From Hydractinia symbiolongicarpus (taxonomy: Eukaryota > Cnidaria > Hydrozoa > Anthoathecata > Hydractiniidae), in NCBI RefSeq assembly GCF_029227915.1, contig NC_079879.1, forward strand, positions 7,440,001 to 7,504,000: DNA of 64,000 nucleotides, in the 5' to 3' direction. Both the position numbers and the translations under genes were made by a program. How positions within the stretch are numbered: position 1 is the stretch's first letter; each line of letters opens with the position of its first letter. Of this stretch, positions 35,085 through 56,789 are shown one piece after another. The notes beneath the pieces are model-generated. The model saw only the letters and a program-made list of their open reading frames with translations, searched no databases and was not told the DNA's origin.

Positions 35085-38000
35085 GCTATGGTTTACCCAG
35101 GATAGCCTCTTCAATTGTTATACATAAAAAAATTCACGAACTGAACAACTCACCATCATGCACAATGGATGATTACTTTTTCTTTCCATTAACTTCTGTA
35201 CTTCACCTGTCAGTTTGTTTACATTATCACCCTCCACCGTCGAGCTTGTCGTGACAATACTTTTTTGGTCTTCTTCCAACTCTTCACCGTCATTCGTCCA
35301 ATCAGAATATGTGTCATCAAGGAGATCGTAGTAAAACTGAACTTTGTAATCAAAACTGTCAGGCGGTAGATGTGTTGTTAGTTTCATGCATTTGTTTAGC
35401 ACCAGGTAAGCCACATCTGAAGATGGATAACACATACAATACAGACGTTGATTCTTTTCATAATAAATGATAGAATAGAAAAACCAACCTCTTTCACAAT
35501 ATGCACAGGACCCTTATAAATTTGCAAATCTTAAATATAAAGCACAAACTAATTCACTCAGTGTTTACTTCCAACTAAGATTATAAGGTCTCCCACCCAC
35601 CCTTCGGTTCGTATCACGAAAACATTTACCTGCCGTGTGGTTGGACTCAGTTGATCACCCAAAATTTATAAAATATCGAATTATAAAATACGAAAGTTGA
35701 CTTGAGAAGGCAGTCTTGACTATAGGATTGTTCGAAAGAGATTGCACAGTTAAAATTCGTAACAATAACAAAGGAAGACTAACCAGGCAACTTTTTGATA
35801 AGTTGTCTCATAGGCGTGGTCACATTTCGAAAGAGATTGCACAGTTAAAATTCGTAACAATAACAAAGGAAGACTAACCAGGCAACTTTTTGATAAGTTG
35901 TCTCATAGGCGTGGTCACATTTCGTCCATCTCTCGATCTGTTTTTCATTACAGATAACCAATCAGGATGATCAAGAATCGCAAGTGCCACTTTTCTAAGA
36001 AAAGACAACGTGTCAAAGTAATAAGGATATATTACAGTAAAATAGAAGAAATATCGTAGCAGTCTAACAAAAGCTGTCGCGTTAACTTCCAGCAGCCTTA
36101 TTTTATCTTTCGGGTTGTGATTTCTTTTTGGTGGGGGTGAGGGGCGTACCGACAGCGTACTATTTGGTGGCTAAAGTCATTTTTAGAAAATGAGTTCACA
36201 CGGTAAACAAGAAGCTAAATATAAAATAAAATTTTCAAAAAATGTGAAAATTTTTGCTTATTTTTTGTTCTAAATCATGTAACATAGATCCTTTTTTTCT
36301 CTGCGTTTATTTTCTTTTTAAATGTTTTTTTTACATAAATACAGGGAACTACAATGCCTTCAAATTGCATTCATGGAAAACTTCACCTATTTTTTTAGCT
36401 ATAGGCCACTGAACTTAGAAGAGCCGTTATTATAGGGAAAGTTTAAAAAACCTGTTAAAATTTACGGCTACTACGGTTGAATCGCTCGAAAGCATGCAAC
36501 TCAGGAAAGCAATTCTAACCTATGCGAATTCTCCACAGCCATGTCTAACGCATTTCTTCCCGTATGATCAACAAGATTGAGATCTGCTCCATGTTGCAAC
36601 AGTACTTCCACCACTTCATCATGACCTTCTCTACTAGCTAAATGCAATGGTGTAGTGCTCGCCAAATCAATTGGGTCGATAGGTGAATCGCGATCTAATA
36701 GATGCAACACAACGCTAGTGTGACCTTTCGCAGCAGCGCAGTCTAATGGTGTCCACAGTACAGAGTTTCTTGCGTCTACACTTGCACCAAAGTCAATGAG
36801 TATATCAACTAATTTTGGACGACCATGCAAAGCAGCAAGGTGGAGAGCGGTATTTCCAGATTCGTCTTCATCGTTGATAATGGAGGGCTTTTTATTCAAT
36901 AACAACATTGTCACTCTGAAAAGATATATATAAAAATTTAGAGATACGCTTGATACCACAATACAAAAAAAACATTTCGTTCTATTGTATACGGACATGA
37001 GATGTCATATCGAGTCAAACACATGACTCAATAACTTGGTAATCCCTTGTAAACACAATACAGTGAATGTTGTAATTACTTTTTTCTTCCATTCATTGAA
37101 GCGAGGTGCAAAGGTGTGAGCTCCTCATCGTTACAAGCATCGACATCCGCTCCTGTATCAAGAAGAAGTTCTACGACATGTTTAAAACCTTTCTCAGCAG
37201 CGACATGAAGAGGAGTATTTTCAAAACGATCCATTTGATTGACCAGGTCGTCCACACATGAAGAATCGCTTTTTTGCACATGTTCCAACAAAAGCTATGT
37301 TAAACAGAAAGGATTTACTGTAAATGACGTAATTTCAGGATCAAACTTATACACCTGCTCTGGTTGGCTTCTTTGTAAATGTATAATAACAAAAAGGAAT
37401 TATTACAATGCTAAAATAATTCACTTGCTAGTCTTCAAAGGTCTGTGGTTTTTACAATCTTTAAATCGCGTTCAATCGCACACACAAAAAAGAAATGACG
37501 TCTTCCCACCTTGAGAACTTCAACAGAATTTTCTTCCGCAGCCCAAAAAATAGCAGACTTTTCCGTAGTGTCGACAATATGCAGATCCGCGTTATACTCC
37601 AGTAGCACTTGAAGAGTTTCGAGATTGCCGTTCGCAGCAGCGATAATTAATGGCGTTTCGTTGTCTTGGTTACAAGTGTCAACAGAACAGCGCCTAAAGT
37701 GAATAACATTGATTTTGTTAATAACAAAATGACAAATATAACTATTTAACAATTTCCTCACGTTTCAAGTAAAAACGTTTGTAATTAACAAATGATAGCT
37801 ATTTTTTAAAAATAAAAAACACAGGGTGTACTTACGTTTCAAGTAAAAACTTTGCAACTTCAGGTCTGTTGAAGAGAGCAGCTTTATGTAATGGCGTTTC
37901 GAGTACGATATTTTGACTTTCAATATCGGCTCCTGATGCAACAAGCAGCTTCACAATATCAGTATTACCTGTGGCTGCTGCCAAATGAAGAGGGGTTGAA

Positions 38001-40641
38001 AAACCACTTTTGCAAAGATTTACGTTGGCACCCTTCTCTATCACCAAGCAGCATGTATTGTAGTGGCCAGTATCTACAGCTAAATGCAGAATGCTTTGGC
38101 CTTGATTATCTTGGTCATTGATAATGTCTTTTAATGTCCAGTTATCAACCGTACCACCTTGCTTCTCGATATCAAAGAGTATTTCTTTTAAAATCTAAAA
38201 AAAAAACAATTTATTTCAATTACATAGGGTTTAGCTACAAATGCGTTTATTTGAAAAGACCGGATAAGAACATAGGTGTATTTTTATCATAGCACATCCG
38301 TATTTTTAGTCTTAACAGAGAATGTTTCACCCCGATTGAATCCCCGATTATGACGAACAAGTATCCGTGTAAGTCAAGTTGAAGATGAACTACTTTGCTC
38401 ACCCTTAACATTCTGCAACATTCGTCTGTGGATCCCAGTTAGTGATGAGCAAAGTAGTTCTTCTTCAATATGACCTGATAAGAAAGTATTTTTGTATAAT
38501 TTTCTTACAGAGACACCATCACCAGTGGCTGCGTAGTGTAACGGATTCATGTGTTCATTATCCCACCTCATGAGAGTAGCACCAGACATTAATAATAACT
38601 TCGCAGCATCTGTGTTACCATTACCACAAGCATTGTGAAGGGCTGTACCTCCAGATGTGTCTATCACCTAAATTAAAATTTAAGAAGTAAAAAAAAAAAA
38701 ATTAAACATATTTGTATTCACTGTCATTTTAGTTTTCCAGTTCTTCAAACGTGTTCACAGGTTTATTTAACTTTCCTAAAGAACGCTTCATTTTATAACT
38801 GCAGACTTTTCTTACCTCCAGGTCTATACCTGGCCAATTTAAAAGTATTGCCATTCCTTCTAAATTTCCTTTCACAGCTGCATAATTAAGCGGAGTCTGA
38901 TTGTAGTTATCCACTGCATTGACGTTAGCGCCGTTGTTTAAAAGGTATGTGATCACATCTGACGTGTCGTTACCGTTATTGACGGAAAATGTTTTTAGAA
39001 CTGTCCCATCATTTTGAACATTAACTAGAACATAATCAGAATATGGAAGTTTAGATATAAGGGTTCTTTCCATCCTTTCATGCAGTTGTTGGGTACATGA
39101 GATTTTATACACCAAGACTATCCAAAGAAGGATGAAACATTAACTGAACATGAACAATATTGTTAAATTTACTAAACAGAAGTAACACAAAAAATTTCTC
39201 TTATGTAATTTCAAATCACATCAGTATTTGTTGTTTGTTTGGTCACAAACTTTTTTATAAAAGGTCTTGGAAAAGTGGTTGTTCTAAATTTCCCTTTCCG
39301 ACCACATAAAAATATGAAACTAACTGAAATTTTCTTCGGCTTGGATAACAGGCTGTACATGTCGTATTAAATGAGTTGCATCACTATGTTTATCGACTTT
39401 AAAATACTTCGCTGCAAAATGGATTGGTTGTGCTCCGTCTGAACCAATAATGTTAACCTCTAAAAGTCGGCAAAGAGATTGTTGAAAAAATTGATAAAAA
39501 CAACAATATAAACAACAACATAATAATTATCAACAAACACAACAGCCACAAAAACAACAACAACAATAACAACAACATAAAAATCAACAACATAAAAATC
39601 AACAACCACAAAAACAACAACAACAATATCAACAACAACAACAACAACAAAAAATTACCAGGAATCGCAACAAAAATAAAAGGAAAATCACCAAAAACAA
39701 AAACAACAACAACAACAACAGCATAACAACACCATAAAAATCAACACCAAATACAACAAACACAACAACAACAACAATGTCAGCAACAAAAGCTGAAACA
39801 GTAAACACAACAACAAGCACTGTGTATTTACACCTCTTTTTTTCGACTTCTTGTTTTACAAAATATTAGTTATCGTTATATTCGCCTATAGAAAGTAAAA
39901 GGCTTTCTCCGCAATTACACGCTATAAATCTCTATGAAACAGTCAGATAAGAATGTACAAAACTTCTAAGATATGTAATTAAAAACAAATGAAATCACTT
40001 GTAACAGACCTTCACACACGTGGTACTTACTTGCTCTAGCCTGGATTAGTACTTTTATAACTTCCATATGTCCATAACGAACAGCATAATGAAGAGCGCT
40101 TAACTCCTGCTTGTTTAATTTGTTTATTTTTCGTTTCTTGCCATGATACTTTTGAATATATTTTTGTACAATAGCAACATTTCCATACCGAGCAGCCTAT
40201 AAGGTAGTGGAAGATTAGAAAACAACATATCTAAAGAAACATACAGCACTGATTGGGTGAAAATTGCAGAGGTTAGATTCTAAACAAATGATTTTACCAT
40301 CAGTTAAATTTAAATGATCAATATTTCTTGAATATGATAATCTTCAACACACTCTTGGAGTTTTAGTTGTGTCAATTTTCCTTCTTAGATGATATTATTT
40401 GAAACAAACATTGATTTGACATTTGAAAAAAATGAATGAAATCCATGATGAGATGAGCAGATAAAAAGGTCCAGAAATAATAAAAAAACTGAAATACTTT
40501 AACGAGGATGAATTGTTTTTTAATAATATTAATTTAACTCACTTGATGAAATGATAATTTCTCTCTCTCAGATACCGGTTGAGAAATATCTTCCTTTTTG
40601 ATTTCATTAAACACTTGGGTATCAAATCCACCGTTCTCCAT
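30099..40641 (-). CDS. TRPA1: TRPA1-like cation channel, 18 exons, 1,173 residues
   Basis: Exons: 40641-40543, 40196-40031, 39459-39325, 39024-38816, 38667-38509, 38194-37836, 37693-37510, 37294-37080, 36915-36520, 35994-35879, 35416-35154, 34737-34429, 33887-33757, 33109-32902, 32294-32121, 31003-30935, 30795-30631, 30263-30099 (3,522 nt). All donors are GT and frame is kept throughout. Residues of about 34-640 hold at least a dozen ankyrin repeats (TPLHLAA motifs; the TRPA1-like VNIIGSDGAQPIHFAA). A linker with TPMRQLIKKLP and LLNHPLVISLIYEKW precedes S1. S1-S2 are in exon 12, S3 in 13, S4-S5 in 14, and pore helix, filter (IGEFD, residues 1002-1006) and S6 in 15. A GLAVDDI TRP-box-like helix and a C-terminal coiled coil (exon 18) follow. 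The family are ligand- and irritant-gated non-selective Ca2+ channels of the plasma membrane, tetrameric. TRPA1 versus a basal cnidarian TRPA clade cannot be settled by eye. Confidence 0.93.
35053..35085. repeat. (TTA)n microsatellite in TRPA intron 11
   Basis: An uninterrupted run of tta/att triplets just downstream of the exon 11 donor on the minus strand. Confidence 0.85.
35731..35920 (-). repeat. 95-bp tandem duplication covering an exon end and its splice donor
   Basis: Two adjacent 95-bp copies (35731-35825, 35826-35920) start ttcgaaagagattgc. Each contains the 3' end of TRPA exon 10 and its G/GTTAGT donor. The functional donor is the one at 35879; the second copy lies in intron 10. 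Its use would add 95 nt and put a TAG straight after the first donor. Confidence 0.9.
38384..38465. repeat. Hairpin repeat in TRPA intron 5
   Basis: GAACTACTTTGCTCA (38387-38401) is perfectly inverted at 38446-38460, and complementarity extends outward through ttgaaga with one mismatch. The tgagcaaagtagttctt end recurs at about 24498, so this is a dispersed family, probably a small MITE or SINE-derived fold-back. Confidence 0.55.
39480..39820. repeat. (CAA)n-rich low-complexity tract in TRPA intron 2
   Basis: About 340 bp of imperfect caa/aac triplets lying about 20 bp outside the 39459 acceptor, so on the minus strand it is a GTT-rich tract directly upstream of the splice site. Long leucine/valine-rich frames here are artefacts of the triplet repeat. 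Confidence 0.9.
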
Positions 40642-42815
40642 TTTAACTAACGCTTATATTGCCTTACTCCCATCTTAATACAAAATATAATGTTTGCTGA
40701 TAAAACAGAACAGTTGTGTCAAAATGGAATATTGATTTCAAATAAAAAATTCATAAGCACTTGAAAGTAATATACTTCAATAAGAGAAGAAAATATTTAG
40801 AAGACATAACCATAGTTATATAAGATAAAAACAAAATGATTCAAAAACCTAAATTGAGATTTTAAATTATTAAACTACTTTCAATATCCCTCATTCACTT
40901 CTCAATACAAATTTTTCAAATACTTAATAATTTACTAAATAAACCGAATGCTTATGAAATTAGTATTTACCTTTCGGTTTAACCTAGACGTTAAGAAATT
41001 CGAATTTATTTTGAGTTACATTTACATTTCAATTATTTTAGCTAGAATCTTTCATCGTGACAAATAAACATGACCACCAATGTCTAAAAGAGAGCAACAG
41101 TTTTTTGTTTTAAATTTTAACTGGCAATGACAACCACTACAAAACAACTAAATTCCATTGATTTACGTTAATAAACTTGGTATTTTCTATACGAATATCT
41201 AACTATAATTATGTCTAATAACCACCACACCAATACCCCCATAAAACAACAACAAAAAGTCTTCAGCAATCACCATCACAACATCTCTACATCACTACAA
41301 TCACCACCACTATTACAACCACTATCACCACAACACCACATCGACACTATCACCACCACCACAACCATCACCGCCACCACTACCACCACTACCTCCTTCA
41401 CCACCACCACTACACCAAAAACCTTGAAAAACAAAGATTAATATCAACGAGGACATATTCTGCCATCTTTTTTGACAATTACAACAACCATCACTACCAA
41501 CAACAAAAACAAAAACAACAATAACAAAAACCGTAAAAACAACAGGAAGAGTAATCTCTACCGTCACAACAATTTGCTCTAGGAAATATCAGCTCTAAGA
41601 AGTTTGAAATCGTGACAACTAGCAATACATATATGAACAACTAATTTTGTAATATAACAAAAAAGAAAAGTTGAGAAAAGGATGAAAATAATAAATGAGC
41701 AAACAAAGTTAACAATTTATTGAAATTTTTAAATATGCAACTGATTTTATATATATTCGTCATTTTAAAGAACATTGCAGTAACTCAGCAATTGACACAC
41801 CTGGTTTTTATAATAAGTATATGTGATAAAAGAAAAAACACTTATGACTTAATAGCTTTTTGATAACCATAAAGAAACCAGGACTAAACAACAAAAGCGA
41901 AAATACTGAAAATTTATTAGTATATAAGTGTATCAAGTCCTAAGGGATGATTTGTAGTTAAGTATCTATTCCACAAGATTGGTACATCACTTGTGATTGA
42001 ATTTTTTTTATCAAACTAAAATTAGCATTTCCAATATAATGGTAAAAACAAAAGAAGAAATAAAAGATAAATACGCAATTTGTGCTGACCTCAATTATTG
42101 AAATGAAAGTTTCCCTTTTTGCTTTGTAAAACCCAAGTTAGTTTCAACCAATCTTCTTTCGATAGTGCCATCTCTCAGTCTTGCGCTTTAATAAACAGCA
42201 TACCATAAAGATTAAACATTTGTAACCACCAAAGAATTAATTTTCAAAATATATGAAACGAGAATTCAATTTTGCAAATTTAAAATCCATTGCCATGCTC
42301 TACAGTTACTTTCATTTTATCTGTTTTTCACTACATTCTGCATCAGTTCTCTATTTAAACTGTTTTACAAACATAACATTCATTATTTATCCATTATTCA
42401 TTACTTTATTTCCATATAAATCTTATCTTCTGTCTTGTATATTTTATCCAAATTTTATTTCTTTTTTTCTGTGATCATTTCTTGCATGGATTCGAATTTC
42501 ATGTTTTTTTTTATTAATATAATGCTAAACCCTGTACATTACAACTATGGTATTGTAACTTATCATTGGATCAAAAATATAAACTATTATTTTTATTGTT
42601 GTTGTTATTGTCGCTTTTTTTGTTCTTGTTGTTTTTGTTATAATAATTATTATAAAAAATCCAGTTTTTCTGAAGGACAAACAAAAAAAACATGTAAGCA
42701 TAAATAATTTGTTTATCTTATATTATAAACAACAAATAAATTACTAATCTAATATTTACAGACCTCACATATATATATTATAACTTCTATATCAAACATT
42801 TAAATTTAAAAAATA
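40642..42815. other. Intergenic with triplet-rich tract, no gene seen
   Basis: Upstream region of the TRPA gene. 41215-41420 is an imperfect cac/acc triplet tract with a C-rich plus strand, whose open frame is not a gene. 42580-42650 is ttgttattgt-rich. Nothing else recognised. Confidence 0.5.
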
Positions 42816-43169
42816 CAGTCAAACCTGTTTAAAATGGTCAATCAGGGAAGAAAAGCGTTGGACAGGTGGCTGTCTGATAAAGAATCGTTTGTATAATAGC
42901 AACAGTTGTAAATCTTCCATTCAAAGATGCCTTAATGAGACTATTCCACTACATCAAATATTTCTTGTGCGGTCACTGAAAGTCATCGGCAAGTAGATCA
43001 ACTAATTTCCATATTTAAATGTGTATAAATATTGGAAATCTAAATTTAGTAAAACTGCAAGAGTTCAAAATCTTGGTTGTCACATAAAGGTATTTTTATA
43101 TTTTGTGCTTTAAAAATTGACTGGATGAGGTAGCCACCCCATAGATGTGCTGGAAAGGCAGGTTTGACT
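42816..43169. mobile_element. Mariner-type MITE
   Basis: The left end TA/CAGTCAAACCTGTTT and right end GCAGGTTTGACT are inverted over about 12 bp around a 350-bp core without coding capacity. CAGTCAAACCTG next to TA is a common mariner/Tigger-type terminus. The right TA is not preserved (actt), so the right boundary is approximate. Confidence 0.6.
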
Positions 43170-43871
43170 TCAATTACATTTTTATACTAAAATTGTTTTT
43201 TAGAACAATACTGTGCCAACGCCTACCTCAGGCGTACATAGAAACACTTTTTTTTAATATAAAAATTGTGTAATTTGAAGTTAAAAAGAACCCCTGTAAA
43301 CCAAAAAAATAGAAATAAAATTTCCGATAAAAATCTGCTCACAAAAAATTTATTAGAATCTGTTGAAATCCTGTCACACAAACTAAAAAGATAACTACAT
43401 AAACTTGTACATATAAACAAAGATTTCTTTATAAATTCCATAAAATTGGTTCATAATGGTCCACAACCTTTAAGTGCCATTCAGTATAACATTCCATAAT
43501 GCATTCGCTTGAACACACACTCAGAAAATCTTTCAATAGGCAATCTGATGGAATAAATTTAAACGAATGTGCAGCACAATTGGTATGCTAAAAATAATTA
43601 AAATAAAAACAATAGGGCACTGAAATAGCTGGTCAAATTGGACAAGTATGAGTTAAAAATGTATCTTGCAACACTATTAAAGACTATTTAAGTTAAAAGT
43701 GATAAGAAAATGTAGACGTAGTACAGTCGTGTCTCCACGGATTATTATAAATAAGTTCTAAATTTTACCCATTTTTTTGTTTTTGTTGATTCTATTTGTA
43801 ACTATTACGCCGAATATAAAAAATATTATAAGACTTAATTAATTCTTTACATATATTCATATCTTTTTTCT
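43170..43871. other. Intergenic downstream of ARMC2, no gene seen
   Basis: Short chance frames only. Confidence 0.5.
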
Positions 43872-53511
<9,640 letters not shown>

Positions 53512-53523
53512 GGAATTATAAAA

Positions 53524-54382
53524 CCTAAAATATATTGTATGTTTTTAGTTTCCGAAGATATTATATCTAAAAAAGAGAGTATAATTAAACATTTATACAC
53601 ATTTTTATAGGAACCAGATATTTTGATTTGTGCTAACAGATTATAATGTATCAAAGAATGGAAAGATATGTAAAGGATTGTCTTCATAAGTGTTTAAAAA
53701 ATAATCGATTCAATTTGTATAATATTTTATTTAAAATGATCTCTATATACGATCTCAAAACAAATTAAAAAAAAAAATCCAAAAAATTGTTTCAAATCAT
53801 CCTTAAATAGTGTCAAATCACTTTGTTGAATTGAAAATTGTTTTGAAATTGTTTCTAAATAGTTTCACATTCGTTTTATCCTTTCAAAAAATTAAAATTA
53901 ATTTGTAAGACTTAAATTCGTTTTGGTTGAATTGTTTTAACATTGCTTTTAATATAACAAGTTTATCACACAAGCGCCAATTTTTAAAGAAATTAACTAT
54001 CAAATTATGTAAATATCTGCATTCTTCATCACAAAAATAAAAAAAAAATGAGATAGTAGAAAGCGAAAAGATTTTTGTAGATTGTTTAAATACAGTCAAT
54101 ATAGCATCATAGAAAGCAAAAATATCATTGTAGATGCTTTAACATTTTAGGAAAACAGTGTTGTAGAAAGCAAAAAAAAATTGCTACAGATCATTTAAAT
54201 ATAGTCAAAACAGCATCTAAATTTCGCTGTAGATCGTTTGAAAATCATGAAAATTGGATTGCAGAAAACAAAATCATTGCCGTAGATTAAAAATCATAAA
54301 ACCATAATTGTGAAAACAAAGGGGTTGTAGTAGATGGTGTAGATTACAATTGTTTCTAAATCGTCGCAACAATTTATAGTAA

Positions 54383-54414
<32 letters not shown>

Positions 54415-54424
54415 AATTATTCAA
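53524..54424. other. Upstream region of ARMC2, no gene seen
   Basis: AT-rich with recurring short words (agatcatttaaatatagtca, ttgtagat) between 54060 and 54350, and a (TTA)n microsatellite at about 54384-54412. The head of the LINE remnant follows. Confidence 0.45.
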
Positions 54425-55521
54425 AACGTTTTTCCACAAAACTGCAGTAGTCGATGTCTCTCATTTTATTCTTACTGAGCTTGACCAACAAAACTTTGTT
54501 TGTGCTGTGCTCATTGACATTAGATAGATAGATAGATGTGCATATTTTACATGGCTAGCCTCACAAATATCGAGGGATATACCCTGTCTATTATTTCCAG
54601 GAGGGGCCATGGCTTAGATGGAGAGTCCTAGAGTATTTAATGCTCATTTTGAGCTACGCAGACCCAATTAGTAGGGCCCACGCTCTACTAGACAACTCCC
54701 GGCAACATCCAACGGCCCACACAGTGTGCCATCTCCCCAATTTCCCTCACATGGCTTGGGTTAACCCGGGGCTATGGTAACATTCACTCGCCCATGTTGA
54801 ATCGCCGTCAAGAGGAATCGAACCCCGGTCTCCCGCACAGAGTACGAAAGCTATAACCACTAATCTACGGCGCCACGTTGAGAACAAAACTATTAACTAT
54901 ATGGGTATTCCTTTGAGGAGGAGCGAAAAAGTTAAATATCTTGGGGTAACATTTGATCAAAAAATGCAATGGGAAGAGCACAATAATAACATAAACAGAA
55001 AAATACTAATTAAATATTCTAAAATTAGAGCCATTGCATCCTGTTTAACATCCCACACAAAAAACCTTTTAATTAATGCATTTGTCATGCCATATTTCAA
55101 CTACTGCTCCTCGGCATAGGCTTGTGCTACCCAAGGTAGATTGGGAAAACTAGAAAAACGATTAAAATGTGTCCGTACCTTTCTTGGAATAAAGAGGGAA
55201 TATTCACTAAATAATTTACTCATCAAAAACGATGCCATATATATTAGTTTTCAAAGCCATGAATCACATTGCTCCTATGCGCTCAAAATTCCTTTTGACA
55301 AAAAACTGTCATAATCATCAAACAAGAGGAGCTTCAAAAACAGGTTCACACTTCCCTTGGTCAACATGGAATTTAGCAAAAAAGCCTTCCCATTTAGGGC
55401 TGCAAAAGTGTGGAATAATCTTCCCGACCAAGTGACCTGTGATGGAATTCTGCTTTCTTTTAAGACTTCCATCTCAATGTATTTGGCAAATTCTAATGGA
55501 GATCACTTTTTAACTTTTTAA
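54425..55521 (+). mobile_element. Non-LTR retrotransposon (LINE) RT remnant
   Basis: The left part (54425-54520) reads TAVVDVSHFILTELDQQNFV and then AVLID, the region around the first catalytic aspartate. After the SINE, 54880-55521 reads VKYLGVTFDQKMQWEEH, INAFVMPYFNYCSS (followed by a TAG), KRSFKNRF and FRAAKVWNNLPDQV, the C-terminal part of jockey/CR1-like RTs. The catalytic centre between the two parts is missing, so this is a deletion remnant. Stops and a frame change occur in the second part. Confidence 0.8.
54521..54874 (-). mobile_element. tRNA-derived SINE, full head
   Basis: On the minus strand it starts GGCGCCGTAGATTAGTGG at 54874. A box A (TAGATTAGTGG, 54858-54868) and a perfect box B (GGTTCGATTCC, 54814-54824) follow at tRNA spacing, then a body of about 280 bp ending in (TCTA)n at 54521-54535. 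The body matches 14956-15134 and the head matches 55817-55911, so at least three copies lie in this window. Confidence 0.82.
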
Positions 55522-55816
55522 TTTTTGTTTTTTATTCTTTTTCTTTTCAATTTTCAGACTATAAATGTAACTATGTTGTCAGGTTTATCATTTTCTGGTT
55601 CTTTTTTTGTTCTAGTGGCCCCAAGTGGAAACAATCCACCAACTATAGGTTTTAGTGATTTTCTGGGCTAGCCACTTTAAATATTTATTATTACTATATT
55701 ATTATTATTATTCATTATAAGGCTACCAATCTTATGGTAGCCTTATGGCAATTTTAGAAATTGCCATAGCAGGCTCGACTTTGGATATTATCAAACAAAC
55801 TGAAAAAAGCAATTCC

Positions 55817-55911
55817 ACATTCACTCGCGCATGTTGAATCGCCGTCAAGAGGAATCGAACCCTGGTCTCCTGCACAGAGTACGAGAGATATAACCGCTAA
55901 TCTACGGCGCC
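55817..55911 (-). repeat. tRNA-derived SINE, head only
   Basis: A copy of the tRNA-like head with boxes A and B (ggaatcgaacc on the plus strand at about 55851-55861), truncated in the body. The 5' end is the ggcgcc at 55911. Confidence 0.8.
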
Positions 55912-56789
55912 TTGTCTCTCCAATAATTTCCATTTCTTGACTGATGAAAAAATTAACTTGCCTGCTATTTTAAATTATTGGCAGGCACAGTGACTGCAGG
56001 GATAAGATATTTATTTAAGTGCTGTTGTATATTGCAGAGGTTGTCAGAGACAAGGTTTGAAAATGCTTGTCACAGAAACAGCAGACTCAAAAAACCTATC
56101 CTTGCAAATTAGAGGGCAGATCTTACTTGTTGCCTATTCTGGTGTGCAGGAGAGAGACCTTTGTTTGGGTAATACATAATAATATTATCCTGGCCTGGAC
56201 CTCCTTTTTGATACAATGTAACAACGGTATGATTTGCAGTCCCTTTTTTCTTTGTTTCTACTTAGTGAGAGTGGCCTATAAACTCAGTAACTTGACTAAA
56301 TTAAATTCATTTAACAGAAATCATTATTTCTCCTGCCTAAGCAAGCCAAATTTGAGCTGACACTACCAAGGGAAGATTTTTTTTAAACTAAAGAAACCTT
56401 TTTCTAGTAAAAAAGAATAAAAATAGGAACAAATAGCTAGCTATAGCTGGCTATGTTAGTCTATTACAATTATATTTGAAGGATAATATTAATACATTTA
56501 TCTAACAGGAAGAAAAAACAGGTTTGAATTCTTTGTCAACAGTGATTTCTCTTTCTGTAAAAAGAATAATAATAGCTTTTCGAAAGCAAATGAGATATAT
56601 GCTCCAAAATTGGGAAGCACTTCATGGAAGGATCCATTTAGTCTGTGAATATGTCGTATCCGACATTGTCGTATTCTTCCAACGACATCCGACACACGAC
56701 GTTAAGCAATTTATCAACGTCGTAATGTTGTTAACACATAATACTGCCTAGTATACATACTAGTGCCTAGCATAATATCTTTGTAATAT
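55912..56789. other. Intergenic, no gene seen
   Basis: The open frame 56067-56360 has no recognisable feature. Near 56660-56710 there are several overlapping cgacat/acgtcg words without clear structure. Confidence 0.4.

Noticed and set aside
39453-39820. Leucine/valine-rich frames that look like membrane proteins
   Set aside because: They are the minus-strand translation of a (CAA)n tract inside a TRPA intron.
41211-41441. Thr/His-rich 76-codon frame
   Set aside because: Imperfect CAC/ACC triplet repeat, no domain, no splice or start support.
54814-54874. A genuine tRNA gene on the minus strand
   Set aside because: Boxes A and B are good, but the acceptor stem does not close, the sequence continues into a repeated body with a (TCTA)n tail, and two other truncated copies are present; a SINE head fits better.
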